Part shown: in pieces, positions 51,341-59,880 of the stretch | Layout: every line of letters begins with the position of its first letter | Position numbering within the stretch: position 1 is the first letter of the stretch | Origin: Microtetraspora glauca | GTDB lineage: Bacteria; Actinomycetota; Actinomycetes; Streptomycetales; Streptomycetaceae | Direction: 5' to 3' | Length of the DNA: 64,000 nucleotides | Assembly: GCA_000721275.1 (NCBI GenBank) | Contig: JOFO01000008.1 | Coordinates: forward strand, 304,970-368,969 | Position numbers and translations under genes: made by a program | Notes under the pieces: model-generated | Told to the model about the DNA's origin: nothing | Databases searched by the model: none | The model's input: the letters and a program-made list of their open reading frames with translations, nothing else

Positions 51341-51754
51341 ATGGCCCCGCAGATGATCTTCGTGAACCTGCCCGTGAAGGACCTCGACGCCAGCAAGAAC
51401 TTCTACGAGAAGCTCGGGTACGCGATCAACCCGCAGTTCAGCGACGAGACCGCCGCCTGTGTGGTGATCAGCGACGCCATCTTCGTCATGCTGCTCACCG
51501 AGGAGAAGTTCGCCGGCTTCACCGCGCCGGGCAAGGCGATCGCCGACGCCTCCGCCACCACCCAGGTCCTGCTGACCCTGAACGCGGAGAGCCGCGAGAA
51601 GGCCGACGAGCTGGCCGACCGGGCCCTGGAGGTGGGCGGCAGCCCGGCGAAGGAGCCGATGGACCTGGGCTTCATGTACGGCCGCTCCTTCGCCGACCCG
51701 GACGGGCACCACTGGGAGGTCTTCTGGATGGACGAGTCCGCCGCGCAGGGCTGA
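51341..51754 (+). CDS. VOC family (glyoxalase/bleomycin-resistance fold) protein
   Basis: A 137-aa vicinal-oxygen-chelate protein: MIFVNLPVKDLDASKNFYEK start, VMLLTEEKF, and the end FADPDGHHWEVFWMD. Substrate unknown; the pattern resembles the YP/lactoylglutathione-lyase-like group. GAGGAGAGAGAG precedes the ATG. Confidence 0.9.
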   Translation: MAPQMIFVNLPVKDLDASKNFYEKLGYAINPQFSDETAACVVISDAIFVMLLTEEKFAGFTAPGKAIADASATTQVLLTLNAESREKADELADRALEVGGSPAKEPMDLGFMYGRSFADPDGHHWEVFWMDESAAQG

Positions 51755-51772
51755 CCGCCCCCTCCGGCGGGC

Positions 51773-52534
51773 TCAGGCGGAGACGCCGCCGTCGATCACC
51801 AGGTCGGTGCCGACGGTCGAGCCCGCCGCGTCCGAGGCGAGATGCAGCACCGCCGCCGCCACCTCGGCCGCCGAGACGACCCGCCCGAGCGGCGACTGCT
51901 CCTTCATCCGGAGCTCCCGGTCGGCCTCCGTCTCGCCGGGAAGCAGCGACATCGCGGACTCGGCTGCGCCTGGGCTGACCGCGTTGATCCGCACCCCGTC
52001 GGCGATGTGGTCGCGGGCCGCGGCGCGGGTGAGCGCGGAGACGGCGGCCTTGGAGACCTGGTAGCCGAAGACGCCCGGGACGCGGACGTGCGGGCCCAGG
52101 TTGGACGAGATGTTGACGATCGCGCCGCCGCCGTGCGCCCGCATGTGGGCGACCTCGGCCTGGAGGGCGTGCAGGACGCCGGTGACGTTGGTGTCCAGCA
52201 GGGCCTGCCAGTCGTCGAGGGGGAAGTCGGCGGCGCTGTGGCCGCCCCGGAAGATCCCCGCGTTGTTCACCGCGACGTGCAGCCCGCCGTACGTCTCCAC
52301 CGTGCGGCGGACCAGGGCGCGGGTGGACTCGGCGCTGGTGACGTCGGCGGTGACGGCGGTGGCCGTCCCGTCGGCGGCCTCGATCAGCGCCACCGTCCCG
52401 TCGAGCGCGGCGGCGGTGCGGCCGGCCGCCACCACCCGCGCGCCCTCGGCGGCGAAGGCGCGGGCGATCTCCCTGCCGAGGCCGGAGCCGGCGCCGGTGA
52501 CGAGGGCGACGCGGCCGGTGAAGCGAGCGGACAT
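51773..52534 (-). CDS. SDR family oxidoreductase
   Basis: A 253-aa classical short-chain dehydrogenase: TGAGSGLGREIARAF (NAD(P) binding), NNAGIF, catalytic Ser in NISSN and Y-x3-K in FGYQVSKAAV. GGGGAGGA precedes the ATG. Downstream of, and probably controlled by, the TetR gene 103 bases away. Confidence 0.93.
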   Translation of the reverse strand: MSARFTGRVALVTGAGSGLGREIARAFAAEGARVVAAGRTAAALDGTVALIEAADGTATAVTADVTSAESTRALVRRTVETYGGLHVAVNNAGIFRGGHSAADFPLDDWQALLDTNVTGVLHALQAEVAHMRAHGGGAIVNISSNLGPHVRVPGVFGYQVSKAAVSALTRAAARDHIADGVRINAVSPGAAESAMSLLPGETEADRELRMKEQSPLGRVVSAAEVAAAVLHLASDAAGSTVGTDLVIDGGVSA

Positions 52535-52570
52535 GGGTTCCTCCCCGAAGAGTTGCGGACCACAGCTTTA

Positions 52571-52586
52571 TGGACCGTACGTTCCA
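52571..52586. promoter_or_regulatory. Probable TetR operator before the SDR gene
   Basis: TGGACCGTACGTTCCA is a palindrome with one mismatched pair, 37 bases before the SDR start. A related sequence, CGTTCCAGAAAGA on the minus strand, overlaps the tetR promoter near 53240. Confidence 0.6.
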
Positions 52587-52637
52587 GAATGAAGGCCGGA
52601 AAAAGGGCGCCCCTGAGGGCGCCCGTCGAGCGGTGGC

Positions 52638-53222
52638 TCAGTCCAGCAGGCGCAGGGCCTCCTCCGCCGCGTCCCGCACCCGGGCCGGGTCCGCCGACGC
52701 CTTGCCGACCACCCGGATCCCCTGGAGCAGGACGAGCAGCGTCCGGGCGAGCGCGCGCGGATCGCGGCCCTCCGGCAGCTCGCCCTGGGCGCGGGCCCGG
52801 ACCAGCGCCGCGTGCAGCAGGGTCTCGACCTGCTCCCAGCTCAGCTCCACCCGCCGGGCCACCGCCGGGTCGCGCGCGGCGAGTTCCGACGCCGAGTTGG
52901 TGACGAAGCAGCCGTTCCGCCGCCCGTCCCCGTCCGTCGCCTCGGCGGCGAAGCGGCGGACCAGCGCCCGCACGGCCGGCAGCGCCGGGCCCGGTCCGGC
53001 CAGCTCCCCGAAGAGCTCCCCGTCCCGGGTCTCCTGGTAGCGCTCCAGCGCCTTCAGGTACAGCTCGTGCTTGCTGCCGAAGGTCGCGTAGAGGCTGGCC
53101 CGGCCGATGCCGAGGTGCTCCACGAGGTCCGCCATCGACGTCGCCTCGTAGCCGCGCGCCCAGAACAGGTCGAGCGCCGCCTGGAGCGCGGCCGAGGGAT
53201 CGAATTCCTTGGTCCTGGCCAC
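52638..53222 (-). CDS. TetR family regulator
   Basis: A 194-aa repressor: N-terminal HTH (ALDLFWARGYEATSMADLVEH, GIGRASLYATFGSKHELYLKAL) and a C-terminal ligand domain with GCFVTNSASELAARDP, as in the AcrR/NemR-like group that senses electrophiles. A cysteine in GCFVTN is the likely reactive residue in relatives. TACGGT lies six bases before the GTG. It lies upstream of the SDR gene on the same strand. Confidence 0.9.
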   Translation of the reverse strand: MARTKEFDPSAALQAALDLFWARGYEATSMADLVEHLGIGRASLYATFGSKHELYLKALERYQETRDGELFGELAGPGPALPAVRALVRRFAAEATDGDGRRNGCFVTNSASELAARDPAVARRVELSWEQVETLLHAALVRARAQGELPEGRDPRALARTLLVLLQGIRVVGKASADPARVRDAAEEALRLLD

Positions 53223-53259
53223 GCGGTGACCGTACGTCTTTCTGGAACGAGCGGTCAAG

Positions 53260-53589
53260 TCAGCTGAGGCGGACCGGATAGACCGCCACCGCCACCTCGT
53301 CGTCGTCCAGGCAGCGCCCGGTCACCAGGTCGAAGCGCTGCTTCAGCAGCGGCGACGCCACGTACGGACGCCCGTCCGCCGTGCCGAGCAGCCCCCGGGA
53401 CAGCACCTGCGCCCCGGTGAAGGGATCGCGGTTGTCGATCGCGTACGCCCGCCCGGCCCGGTCCCGGAAGACGGCCGCCTGCCGGCCGTCCGGCAGCAGC
53501 GCCGCCAGGCCGCGGCCCGGGGTGAGCCGGGCCTCCTCGCAGACCGTCATCCAGGAGTCCTCGGCGGGCGAGAGTTCGAGGGTCTTCAT
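53260..53589 (-). CDS. nirD: Nitrite reductase small subunit NirD
   Basis: A 109-aa Rieske-fold subunit without the 2Fe-2S cysteines and histidines, as usual for NirD (WMTVCEEARLTPGRGLAALL; AYAIDNRDPFTGAQVLSRGL). The ATG overlaps the nirB stop (ATGA). Partner of NirB in assimilatory nitrite reduction. Confidence 0.94.
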   Translation of the reverse strand: MKTLELSPAEDSWMTVCEEARLTPGRGLAALLPDGRQAAVFRDRAGRAYAIDNRDPFTGAQVLSRGLLGTADGRPYVASPLLKQRFDLVTGRCLDDDEVAVAVYPVRLS

Positions 53590-56105
53590 CGGGACAGGGC
53601 TCCTTCCGGGGTGCCGATGGTCAGGACGGTGAGGTCCGGCTTGATCTGGTTCCGCTCGGGCACGAACCGCACGGTCGGGTCGGGGGTCTCCGGCGCGTTC
53701 ACGAAGGAGACGAAGCGGCGCAGCCGCTCCGGGTCGTCCAGGGTCTGCGCCCACTCGTCCCGGTAGCCGGCGACGTGCGCCGCCATCAGCGCCTCCAGCT
53801 CGCCGCACAGGCCCAGCGAGTCCTTCACGATCACGTCGCGGAGGTGGTCGAGCCCGCCCTCCAGGCGCTCCAGCCACACCGACGTCCGCTCCAGGCGGTC
53901 CGCCGTCCGGATGTAGAACATCAGGAACCGGTCGATGAGCCGCACCAGTTCGGCGTCGGACAGGTCCTGGGCCAGCAGGTCCGCGTGGCGCGGGGTCGCG
54001 CCGCCGTTGCCGCCGACGTACAGGTTCCAGCCGTTCGCCGTGGCGATCACGCCGAAGTCCTTCGACTGGGCCTCGGCGCACTCGCGGGCGCAGCCGGAGA
54101 CCGCCGACTTCAGCTTGTGCGGGGCGCGCAGGCCCCGGTAGCGCAGCTCCAGCCGGATCGCCATCCGCACCGAGTCCTGGACGCCGTAGCGGCACCAGGT
54201 CTGCCCCACGCAGGACTTCACCGTGCGCAGCGCCTTGCCGTAGGCGTGTCCGGACTCGAAGCCGGCGTCCACCAGCCGGGTCCAGATCGCCGGGAGCTGG
54301 TCGACGCGGGCGCCGAAGAGGTCGATCCGCTGGCCGCCGGTGATCTTCGTGTAGAGGCCGAAGTCGCGGGCCACCTCGCCGATCACGATCAGCTTCTCCG
54401 GGGTGATCTCGCCGCCGGGGATGCGGGGGACCACCGAATAGGAGCCGTTGCGCTGGAGGTTGGCGAGGTGGTGGTCGTTGGTGTCCTGGAGCGCGGCCTG
54501 CTCGCCGTCGAGGATGTACCCGTTGTTGAGGGAGGCGAGGATCGAGCCGACGGTCGGCTTGCACACCTCGCAGCCCTCGCCGCCCTTCGCGCCGTCCCGC
54601 CCGTGCGAGTCGAGCAGCGCCGCGAAGGAGGTCACCCGCAGGGTGCGGGCGATCTCGTACAGCTCGCTGCGGGTGTACGGGAAGCAGCCGCACAGCCCCT
54701 TGTCGGCGGCCTTCGGCAGCAGCTTCTCGATGACCTTCACGCAACTGCCGCAGCCCGTGCCGGCCTTGGTGCACTTCTTCACCTCGGGCAGCGTGGCGCA
54801 CTGGGTGATGGCGTGCTTGGTGACGTTGTGGCAGGAGCAGATGACGGCGTCGTCGGGGAGCGCGGACGGGCCGAGCGCCACGGGCGCCCCGGCGCCCGCC
54901 GGGAGGACCAGCTGTTCGGGGGAGACCGGCGGCTTCGAGCCGGTGAGCGGGCGCAGCAGCCCGTACGCCTCGGCGTCGCCGACCAGCACGCCGCCGAGGA
55001 GCCGGCCCTCGCCGTCCACCACCAGCTTCTTGTAGACGCCGGCCCGGGAGTCGGAGTAGACGACGTCGAGGCAGCCGTCCGCGGTGCCGTGCGCGTCGCC
55101 GAAGGAGGCCACGTCCACGCCGAGCAGCTTCAGCTTGGTGGAGAGGTCGGCGCCGGTGAAGCCGTCGCCGGTCTCCTCCCCGGCGAGCACCGAGGCGACC
55201 GTCTGCGCCATCTCGTAGCCCGGCGCGACCAGGCCGTAGACCCGCCCGTCGGAGGCGAGCGCGCACTCGCCGATGGCGAAGACGGCCGGGTCGGAGGTGC
55301 GGCAGTGCGCGTCGACGGCGATGCCGCCGCGCTCGCCCACGTCGAGCCCGCACTCCCGGGCCAGCTGGTCCCGGGGACGCACGCCGGCCGAGAACACCAC
55401 CATGTCGACGCCGAGTTCGGTGCCGTCCGACAGCTTCATGCCGGTCACCGACCCGTCGGCGGCAAGGACCTCCTGGGTGCCGGTGCCGGTGTGCACGGTC
55501 AGCCCCATCTGCTCGATGGTGCGCAGCAGGGCGGCGCCGCCGCCGTCGTCGACCTGCACCGGCATCAGCCGCGGCGCGAACTCCACGATGTGGGTGTCGA
55601 GTCCGAGGCCCTTCAGCGCGCCGGCCGCCTCCAGGCCGAGCAGGCCGCCGCCGACGACCGCGCCGGTGGTGGCCGTCTTGGCGTACTCCTCGATGGCGAG
55701 CAGGTCCTCGATCGTGCGGTAGACGAAGCAGCCGGCGGCGTCCTTGCCGGGCACCGGCGGCACGAAGGGGTACGAGCCGGTGGCGAGCACCAGGTGGTCG
55801 TAGCCGACGGTCCGGCCCGACCGGGTGGTCACGGTCCGGGCCGCCCGGTCGACGCTCACGACGGGTTCGTCGGTGTGCAGCTCGATGCCGTGCCGCTCCA
55901 GGAAGCCGTCCTCGACCATCGACAGCTCGTCGGGCGTCCTCCCGGAGAAGTACGAGGTCAGCTGGACCCGGTCGTAGGCCGGGCGGGGCTCCTCGCAGAG
56001 CACCACGATCCGGGCCCGCTCGGTGACGCCCCGGTCGGCGAGCGCCTCCAGGAAGCGCTGGCCGACCATTCCGTGGCCGACCAGGACGATGGTGGGGGTG
56101 GTCAT
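53586..56105 (-). CDS. nirB: NADH-dependent nitrite reductase large subunit NirB
   Basis: An 839-aa enzyme reducing nitrite to ammonium. N-terminal FAD/NAD domains (IVLVGHGMVGQRFLEAL; GAVVGGGLLGLEAAGAL), a BFD-like 2Fe-2S region (ICSCHNVTKHAI, GTGCGSC), and the sirohaem/4Fe-4S domain with C632, C638, C672 and C676. It overlaps both neighbours by ATGA, forming a three-gene operon. Confidence 0.96.
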   Translation of the reverse strand: MTTPTIVLVGHGMVGQRFLEALADRGVTERARIVVLCEEPRPAYDRVQLTSYFSGRTPDELSMVEDGFLERHGIELHTDEPVVSVDRAARTVTTRSGRTVGYDHLVLATGSYPFVPPVPGKDAAGCFVYRTIEDLLAIEEYAKTATTGAVVGGGLLGLEAAGALKGLGLDTHIVEFAPRLMPVQVDDGGGAALLRTIEQMGLTVHTGTGTQEVLAADGSVTGMKLSDGTELGVDMVVFSAGVRPRDQLARECGLDVGERGGIAVDAHCRTSDPAVFAIGECALASDGRVYGLVAPGYEMAQTVASVLAGEETGDGFTGADLSTKLKLLGVDVASFGDAHGTADGCLDVVYSDSRAGVYKKLVVDGEGRLLGGVLVGDAEAYGLLRPLTGSKPPVSPEQLVLPAGAGAPVALGPSALPDDAVICSCHNVTKHAITQCATLPEVKKCTKAGTGCGSCVKVIEKLLPKAADKGLCGCFPYTRSELYEIARTLRVTSFAALLDSHGRDGAKGGEGCEVCKPTVGSILASLNNGYILDGEQAALQDTNDHHLANLQRNGSYSVVPRIPGGEITPEKLIVIGEVARDFGLYTKITGGQRIDLFGARVDQLPAIWTRLVDAGFESGHAYGKALRTVKSCVGQTWCRYGVQDSVRMAIRLELRYRGLRAPHKLKSAVSGCARECAEAQSKDFGVIATANGWNLYVGGNGGATPRHADLLAQDLSDAELVRLIDRFLMFYIRTADRLERTSVWLERLEGGLDHLRDVIVKDSLGLCGELEALMAAHVAGYRDEWAQTLDDPERLRRFVSFVNAPETPDPTVRFVPERNQIKPDLTVLTIGTPEGALSR

Positions 56106-57292
56106 GCGGAGCCTCCGTCGTGGGTGAGCAGGTGCAGCAGGGGGGCCTCCGGCAGGGCTTCGTCGCCCTCCCAGGCCCGGGCGAGCGCGCCGACCGCGGC
56201 CAGGTCGCCGAGGAGGACGCCCCCGACGAGCCGGTTGTCGCGGACGACGACCTTGCGGTACGCGCCCCGGGTGGCGTCGGTCAGCTGGACGACGTCGTCG
56301 CCCGGCAGGGGCGTGGCCTCGCCGAAGGCGGCGAGGTCCAGCGGCCGGGCCCCGCCGAGCGTGAGCCGGGTGAGGGCCCGGGTGCCGGTGTAGCGGGGGC
56401 CCGCGGTGCCGGACAGCACGTCCGCGAGGACGTCGGCCTGCTCCAGCGCGGGCCCGGCGAGGCCGTACACCCTGCCGTCGTGCTCGGCGCAGTCGCCGAT
56501 CGCGTGGATGGACGGGTCGGAGGTCCGCAGCTCGTCGTCGACGACGATCCCGGTCCGCACGTCGAGCCCGGCCTCGCGGGCCAGCGCGACCCGGGGGCGC
56601 ACCCCGCAGGCGAGGACCACGACCTGGGCGTCCAGGACGAAGCCGTCGGCCAGCTCGACCGCCGTCACCGCCCCGTCCCGCTGCCGCAGGCCGCTGACCC
56701 GGCACTCGGTGTGGGTCTCGACGCCGAGCCCGTCCAGGTGCGCGCGCAGCAGGACGGAGGCGTGCGGGTCCAGGTGGCGTTCCATCAGGCCCTCGCCCTG
56801 CTGGGTGAGGACCACCTCGGCGCCCAGCGCGGCCAGCGCCCGCGCCGCGGACACGCCGAGGAGGCCACCGCCGATCACGACGGCGCGGACGCCCGGGCGG
56901 ACGGCCTCCCGCAGGGCGAGGCAGTCGTCGAGGGTGCGGAAGGAGTGCACGCCCCGGGGGAGCTCCGCGCCGCGCAGTCCGCGCAGCGGCGGCAGCACCG
57001 GGTTGGAGCCGGTGGCGAGGACCAGCCGGTCGTAGCCGACCCGCGAGCCGTCCGCGCACGTGACGGTGCGGGCCGCCCGGTCGATCGCCACCGCCCGGAT
57101 CCCGCGGCGCACCGGCTCGCAGGGCTCGGGCAGGGCGATGACCTCGGGGGCGTACCGCCCGGCGAGGACGTCGGCGAGCAGCACCCGGTTGTACGGGGCG
57201 TGCGGCTCCTCGCCGAGGAGGGTGACCGGCAGGCGCTGGGCGAGGCGGAGGCCCGCCGTTCCGCCTCCGACCACCACGATCCGTGTACTCAT
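56102..57292 (-). CDS. NirB-associated FAD-dependent oxidoreductase
   Basis: A 396-aa protein resembling the N-terminal FAD/NAD half of NirB: RIVVVGGGTAGLRLAQRL, LVLATGSNPVLPPL, AVVIGGGLLGVSAARAL and AIGDCAEHDGRVYG. It lacks sirohaem and iron-sulphur cysteines. First gene of the nir operon in Streptomyces-type clusters; probably supplies electrons, though this is inferred from context. Confidence 0.9.
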   Translation of the reverse strand: MSTRIVVVGGGTAGLRLAQRLPVTLLGEEPHAPYNRVLLADVLAGRYAPEVIALPEPCEPVRRGIRAVAIDRAARTVTCADGSRVGYDRLVLATGSNPVLPPLRGLRGAELPRGVHSFRTLDDCLALREAVRPGVRAVVIGGGLLGVSAARALAALGAEVVLTQQGEGLMERHLDPHASVLLRAHLDGLGVETHTECRVSGLRQRDGAVTAVELADGFVLDAQVVVLACGVRPRVALAREAGLDVRTGIVVDDELRTSDPSIHAIGDCAEHDGRVYGLAGPALEQADVLADVLSGTAGPRYTGTRALTRLTLGGARPLDLAAFGEATPLPGDDVVQLTDATRGAYRKVVVRDNRLVGGVLLGDLAAVGALARAWEGDEALPEAPLLHLLTHDGGSA

Positions 57293-57315
57293 ACCGGGAA
57301 GGGTGCGGGCCGGGT

Positions 57316-57353
57316 GTTTCCCGGTGGCATCCCGTCTGTTTCCCGTACGGAAC
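57316..57353 (-). promoter_or_regulatory. GlnR box of the nir operon
   Basis: On the plus strand: GTTTC, six bases, GCATC, six bases, GTTTC, six bases, GGAAC. Read on the minus strand this is the a/b-site layout GTnAC-n6-GAAAC twice with 22-base spacing; the two GAAAC halves are perfect. It lies 24 bases before the first nir gene. Confidence 0.72.
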
Positions 57354-57472
57354 GCTGATCTCCGCGGGCGCGGGGGCGGGCTGTGAGGGCGGCGGGCCCC
57401 GCAAGCTCAGAGTTCGCTCAACGATCACGGGATCCGTGGACGGGGCAACGATCCCGTCCCTAGGCTCGCCGC

Positions 57473-58258
57473 ATGCCCGAGATCACGCTCACCACCCTGG
57501 TCCTGCTGTGTCTGGCCGCGCTCGTCGCGGGCTGGATCGACGCCGTGGTCGGGGGAGGCGGGCTGCTGCTCCTGCCGGCGCTGCTGATCGCCTTCCCGAA
57601 CGCGGCGAACGGCTACGTCCTCGGGACCAACAAGGCGGTCGCGATCGTGGGCACGACCGGCGCGGCCGTCACGTACGCGCGCAAGACGAAGGTGCCGGTG
57701 GGGACGGCGGTGCGGGTCGGGCTCGCGGCCCTCGCGGGCTCGTCGTTCGGCGCCCTGTTCGTGACCATGGTCAGCAAGGAGGTGCTGCGTCCGCTGATCA
57801 TCGTCGTGCTGGTCGCGGTGGCCGCCTTCGTGATCCTGCGGCCGTCGTTCGGCGTGCGGGCGGAGGCGGACCGGGCGCCGCTCACCCGGGCCCGGATCGT
57901 CACGGCGATCGTCCTGGTGGGCGGCGGGATCGGCTTCTACGACGGTCTGTTCGGGCCCGGCACCGGCACCTTCCTGGTGCTCGCGCTGACCGCCGTGCTC
58001 CACCTGGACCTGGTGACGGCCTCCGCCACCGCCAAGATCGTCAACGTCTGCACCAACGCGGGCGCGCTCGTCACCTTCGCCCTGGCCGGCACGGTCTACT
58101 GGCAGCTGGCCGCCCTCATGGCGGCCTTCAACCTGGCGGGCGGGACGATCGGCGCCCGGATGGCGCTGAGCAAGGGCTCGGGGTTCGTCCGCGCGGTGCT
58201 GCTGGTGGTGGTCCTCGGCATGGTCGCCAAGCTGGGCTGGGACCAGTGGAGCGGCTGA
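57473..58258 (+). CDS. TSUP family permease (TauE/SafE)
   Basis: A 261-aa permease with about eight hydrophobic segments and the two family repeats (AGWIDAVVGGGGLLLLPALL; GFYDGLFGPGTGTFLVLAL). TSUP proteins export sulphite or organosulphonates; nitrite is also conceivable given the divergent nir operon, but this is speculation. TAGGCT six bases before the ATG suggests a leaderless transcript. Confidence 0.9.
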   Translation: MPEITLTTLVLLCLAALVAGWIDAVVGGGGLLLLPALLIAFPNAANGYVLGTNKAVAIVGTTGAAVTYARKTKVPVGTAVRVGLAALAGSSFGALFVTMVSKEVLRPLIIVVLVAVAAFVILRPSFGVRAEADRAPLTRARIVTAIVLVGGGIGFYDGLFGPGTGTFLVLALTAVLHLDLVTASATAKIVNVCTNAGALVTFALAGTVYWQLAALMAAFNLAGGTIGARMALSKGSGFVRAVLLVVVLGMVAKLGWDQWSG

Positions 58259-58268
58259 CCGGTCCGGC

Positions 58269-58889
58269 TCAGCGCACGCCGATGAGGTGCCCGAAGGCCA
58301 CCACGTTCCCCTGGTAGCCGCCGCTCTTCGCGGAGAAGCCGCCGCCGCAGGTGATCACGCGGAGCTCGGCGCGGTCGGTGGCGCCGTACACCTTCTCGTC
58401 GGGGAAGGCGTCGTTGTCGTACACCTCGACGGCGTCGACGGTGAAGACGGCGGTCCTGCCGTCCTCGCGGTCGATCTCGATCCGGTGGCCCTTCTTCAGG
58501 GCGCCGAGGGTGTAGAAGACGGCGGGGCCGCCGGCGTTGTCGACGTGGCCGGCGACGATCGCGGTGCCGTTGGCGCCGGGCGTGACGCCGTCCGCGTACC
58601 AGCCCGCCAGGTTGCGGTCCTCGGCGGGCGGCACCTCCAGGGCGCCCTTCGCGTCCAGGCCGAGCCGGGTCATGGGCGCGTCCACGTCGGTCTCCGGGAT
58701 GCGCAGCCGCACCGGCGGCGACGACGGCAGCGGGTCGGCGGCGGCGTCGGTGTGCACGCTCGGCCCGGCGGCGAACGCCTGGGCGGCGGACGGGACGGGC
58801 GGGGTGACGTCCTCCGAGCCGTTCTGGACGAGCCAGAGGCCGACGCAGGCGGCCACCGCCAGGCCCCAGCCCTTGCTCCTGTTGCTCAC
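58269..58889 (-). CDS. Class F sortase
   Basis: A 206-aa membrane-anchored transpeptidase: one N-terminal helix (GLAVAACVGLWLVQNG), a Pro-rich linker, and the sortase barrel with catalytic H115 (VAGHVDN) and C181 (LRVITCGGG). AGGAAGG lies five bases before the GTG. It is directly downstream of a secreted protein with a sorting-like tail, its likely substrate. Confidence 0.9.
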   Translation of the reverse strand: MSNRSKGWGLAVAACVGLWLVQNGSEDVTPPVPSAAQAFAAGPSVHTDAAADPLPSSPPVRLRIPETDVDAPMTRLGLDAKGALEVPPAEDRNLAGWYADGVTPGANGTAIVAGHVDNAGGPAVFYTLGALKKGHRIEIDREDGRTAVFTVDAVEVYDNDAFPDEKVYGATDRAELRVITCGGGFSAKSGGYQGNVVAFGHLIGVR

Positions 58890-58980
58890 GTCTGCCTTCC
58901 TCACGGGGGTGTCAGCGGGAAGGTCCCGCCCCCGGCCGGCCGTGTGCGGGAGCCGGGCGGGGGCGGGACGGGCGGTGTGA

Positions 58981-59505
58981 TCAGTGGCCCTGGGCGCCGC
59001 TCGCCCGGCGCCGCATGAGCCACACACCGCCGACGGCAGTCGCGGCCAGCACCGCCGCGCCTGCCGTGACCTGGGCGGTGTCGGGGCCGATGCTGCCGCC
59101 GACACCGGTCTTGACGTGACCGCTGGGCTCGCGGTGCTTCACGGTCAGCTCGCCGCGGGCGGTCCGGCCGTTGTCGCAGGCGACGGCGATCCAGTGGGTG
59201 CCCGGCTTGGCGTGCTGGGGCAGCGTGAACTGCCCGACCACGACCTCCTTGTGGGTGCTGGGGCTCAGCTGGAACTCGCCGGCGCCGACCGAGTTCGCGT
59301 CGCCGACGCCGTGCCCGTTCTTGCCGCAGGCGAGGGTGTTCACGGTGACGGTGGTGCCGGGGGAGGCGGTGGAGGGGTAGATCTCCAGCGTCTGGGGGCG
59401 GCCGTCGTTCTCGTTCTCGTTCGCGTACGCCGTCGGCGCGGCGAAGGCGCCGAGCGCGACGACCGTCAGCGCGGTTCCGGTGAGCAGGCGGGCAGTGGGG
59501 CGCAT
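58981..59505 (-). CDS. Secreted protein with C-terminal membrane tail, probable sortase substrate
   Basis: A 174-aa protein: signal peptide (LLTGTALTVVALGAFAAPTAYA), a beta-rich domain with two Cys (NTLACGKNGHG; IAVACDNGRTA), then GHVKTGVGG, a hydrophobic helix and RRR. The tail has the order of a sorting signal, but HVKTG stands where LPxTG would be. Adjacent to the class F sortase. Function of the domain unknown. Confidence 0.82.
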   Translation of the reverse strand: MRPTARLLTGTALTVVALGAFAAPTAYANENENDGRPQTLEIYPSTASPGTTVTVNTLACGKNGHGVGDANSVGAGEFQLSPSTHKEVVVGQFTLPQHAKPGTHWIAVACDNGRTARGELTVKHREPSGHVKTGVGGSIGPDTAQVTAGAAVLAATAVGGVWLMRRRASGAQGH

Positions 59506-59583
59506 GGTGGGGTTCCTCCGGGGCGCGCGGTCGTTCGGTCTTCCGTACGACCGAGGAAACGGCCCCGGCGCGCGCCCCGCCTG

Positions 59584-59598
59584 CTGATGGCGCGTCAG
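59584..59598. promoter_or_regulatory. Palindrome of the surface-gene motif, copy 6
   Basis: CTGATGGCGCGTCAG, 78 bases before the secreted protein start (minus strand). It matches the copy at 19131 at all but three of its 15 core positions. Confidence 0.6.
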
Positions 59599-59697
59599 GA
59601 TTGCTCCGTCCGATACGGCGCGTCGACTGGAATCACGGCGTTTCCGCAGGTCGGGGCGGGTTTCGCGGCGTCAGGTGGCGTGTCGTGCCGAACGGGT

Positions 59698-59831
59698 GAG
59701 CGGGGCCCGGAAGGGGGCCCGAGCGGGGCCCGGAGGAGGGTTCGAGCGGGGGCCCGGAGGAGGGGCCGGGCGGGGCCGAGAGGAGGGTTCGGGCGGGGCC
59801 CGGAGGAGGGGCCGAGCGGGGCCCGGGAGCC
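59698..59831. repeat. 23-bp tandem repeat, about six copies
   Basis: Units of 23-24 bases around GAGCGGGGCCCGGAGGAGGG, ending alternately in TTC and GCC, so a 46-bp higher-order repeat is visible. Not a multiple of three and outside genes; a VNTR-like element. Confidence 0.8.
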
Positions 59832-59880
59832 GAGCCCGTGAGGGCTCCCGGAGTGAGTCCGGCGGGCCCCGGGGCGTACG

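Larger units (their letters stand above)
59506..59880. other. Region between the secreted protein and spo0M genes
   Basis: No gene. It holds copy 6 of the surface-gene palindrome (59584) and a 23-bp tandem repeat (59698). Confidence 0.65.

Noticed and set aside
56106-57428. In-frame extension of nirB upstream of its ATG
   Set aside because: The extension is low-complexity and overlaps the FAD oxidoreductase gene in another frame. NirB normally starts at the chosen ATG, which overlaps the preceding stop.
59698-59831. CRISPR array
   Set aside because: The units are contiguous with no unique spacers and no cas genes are near.
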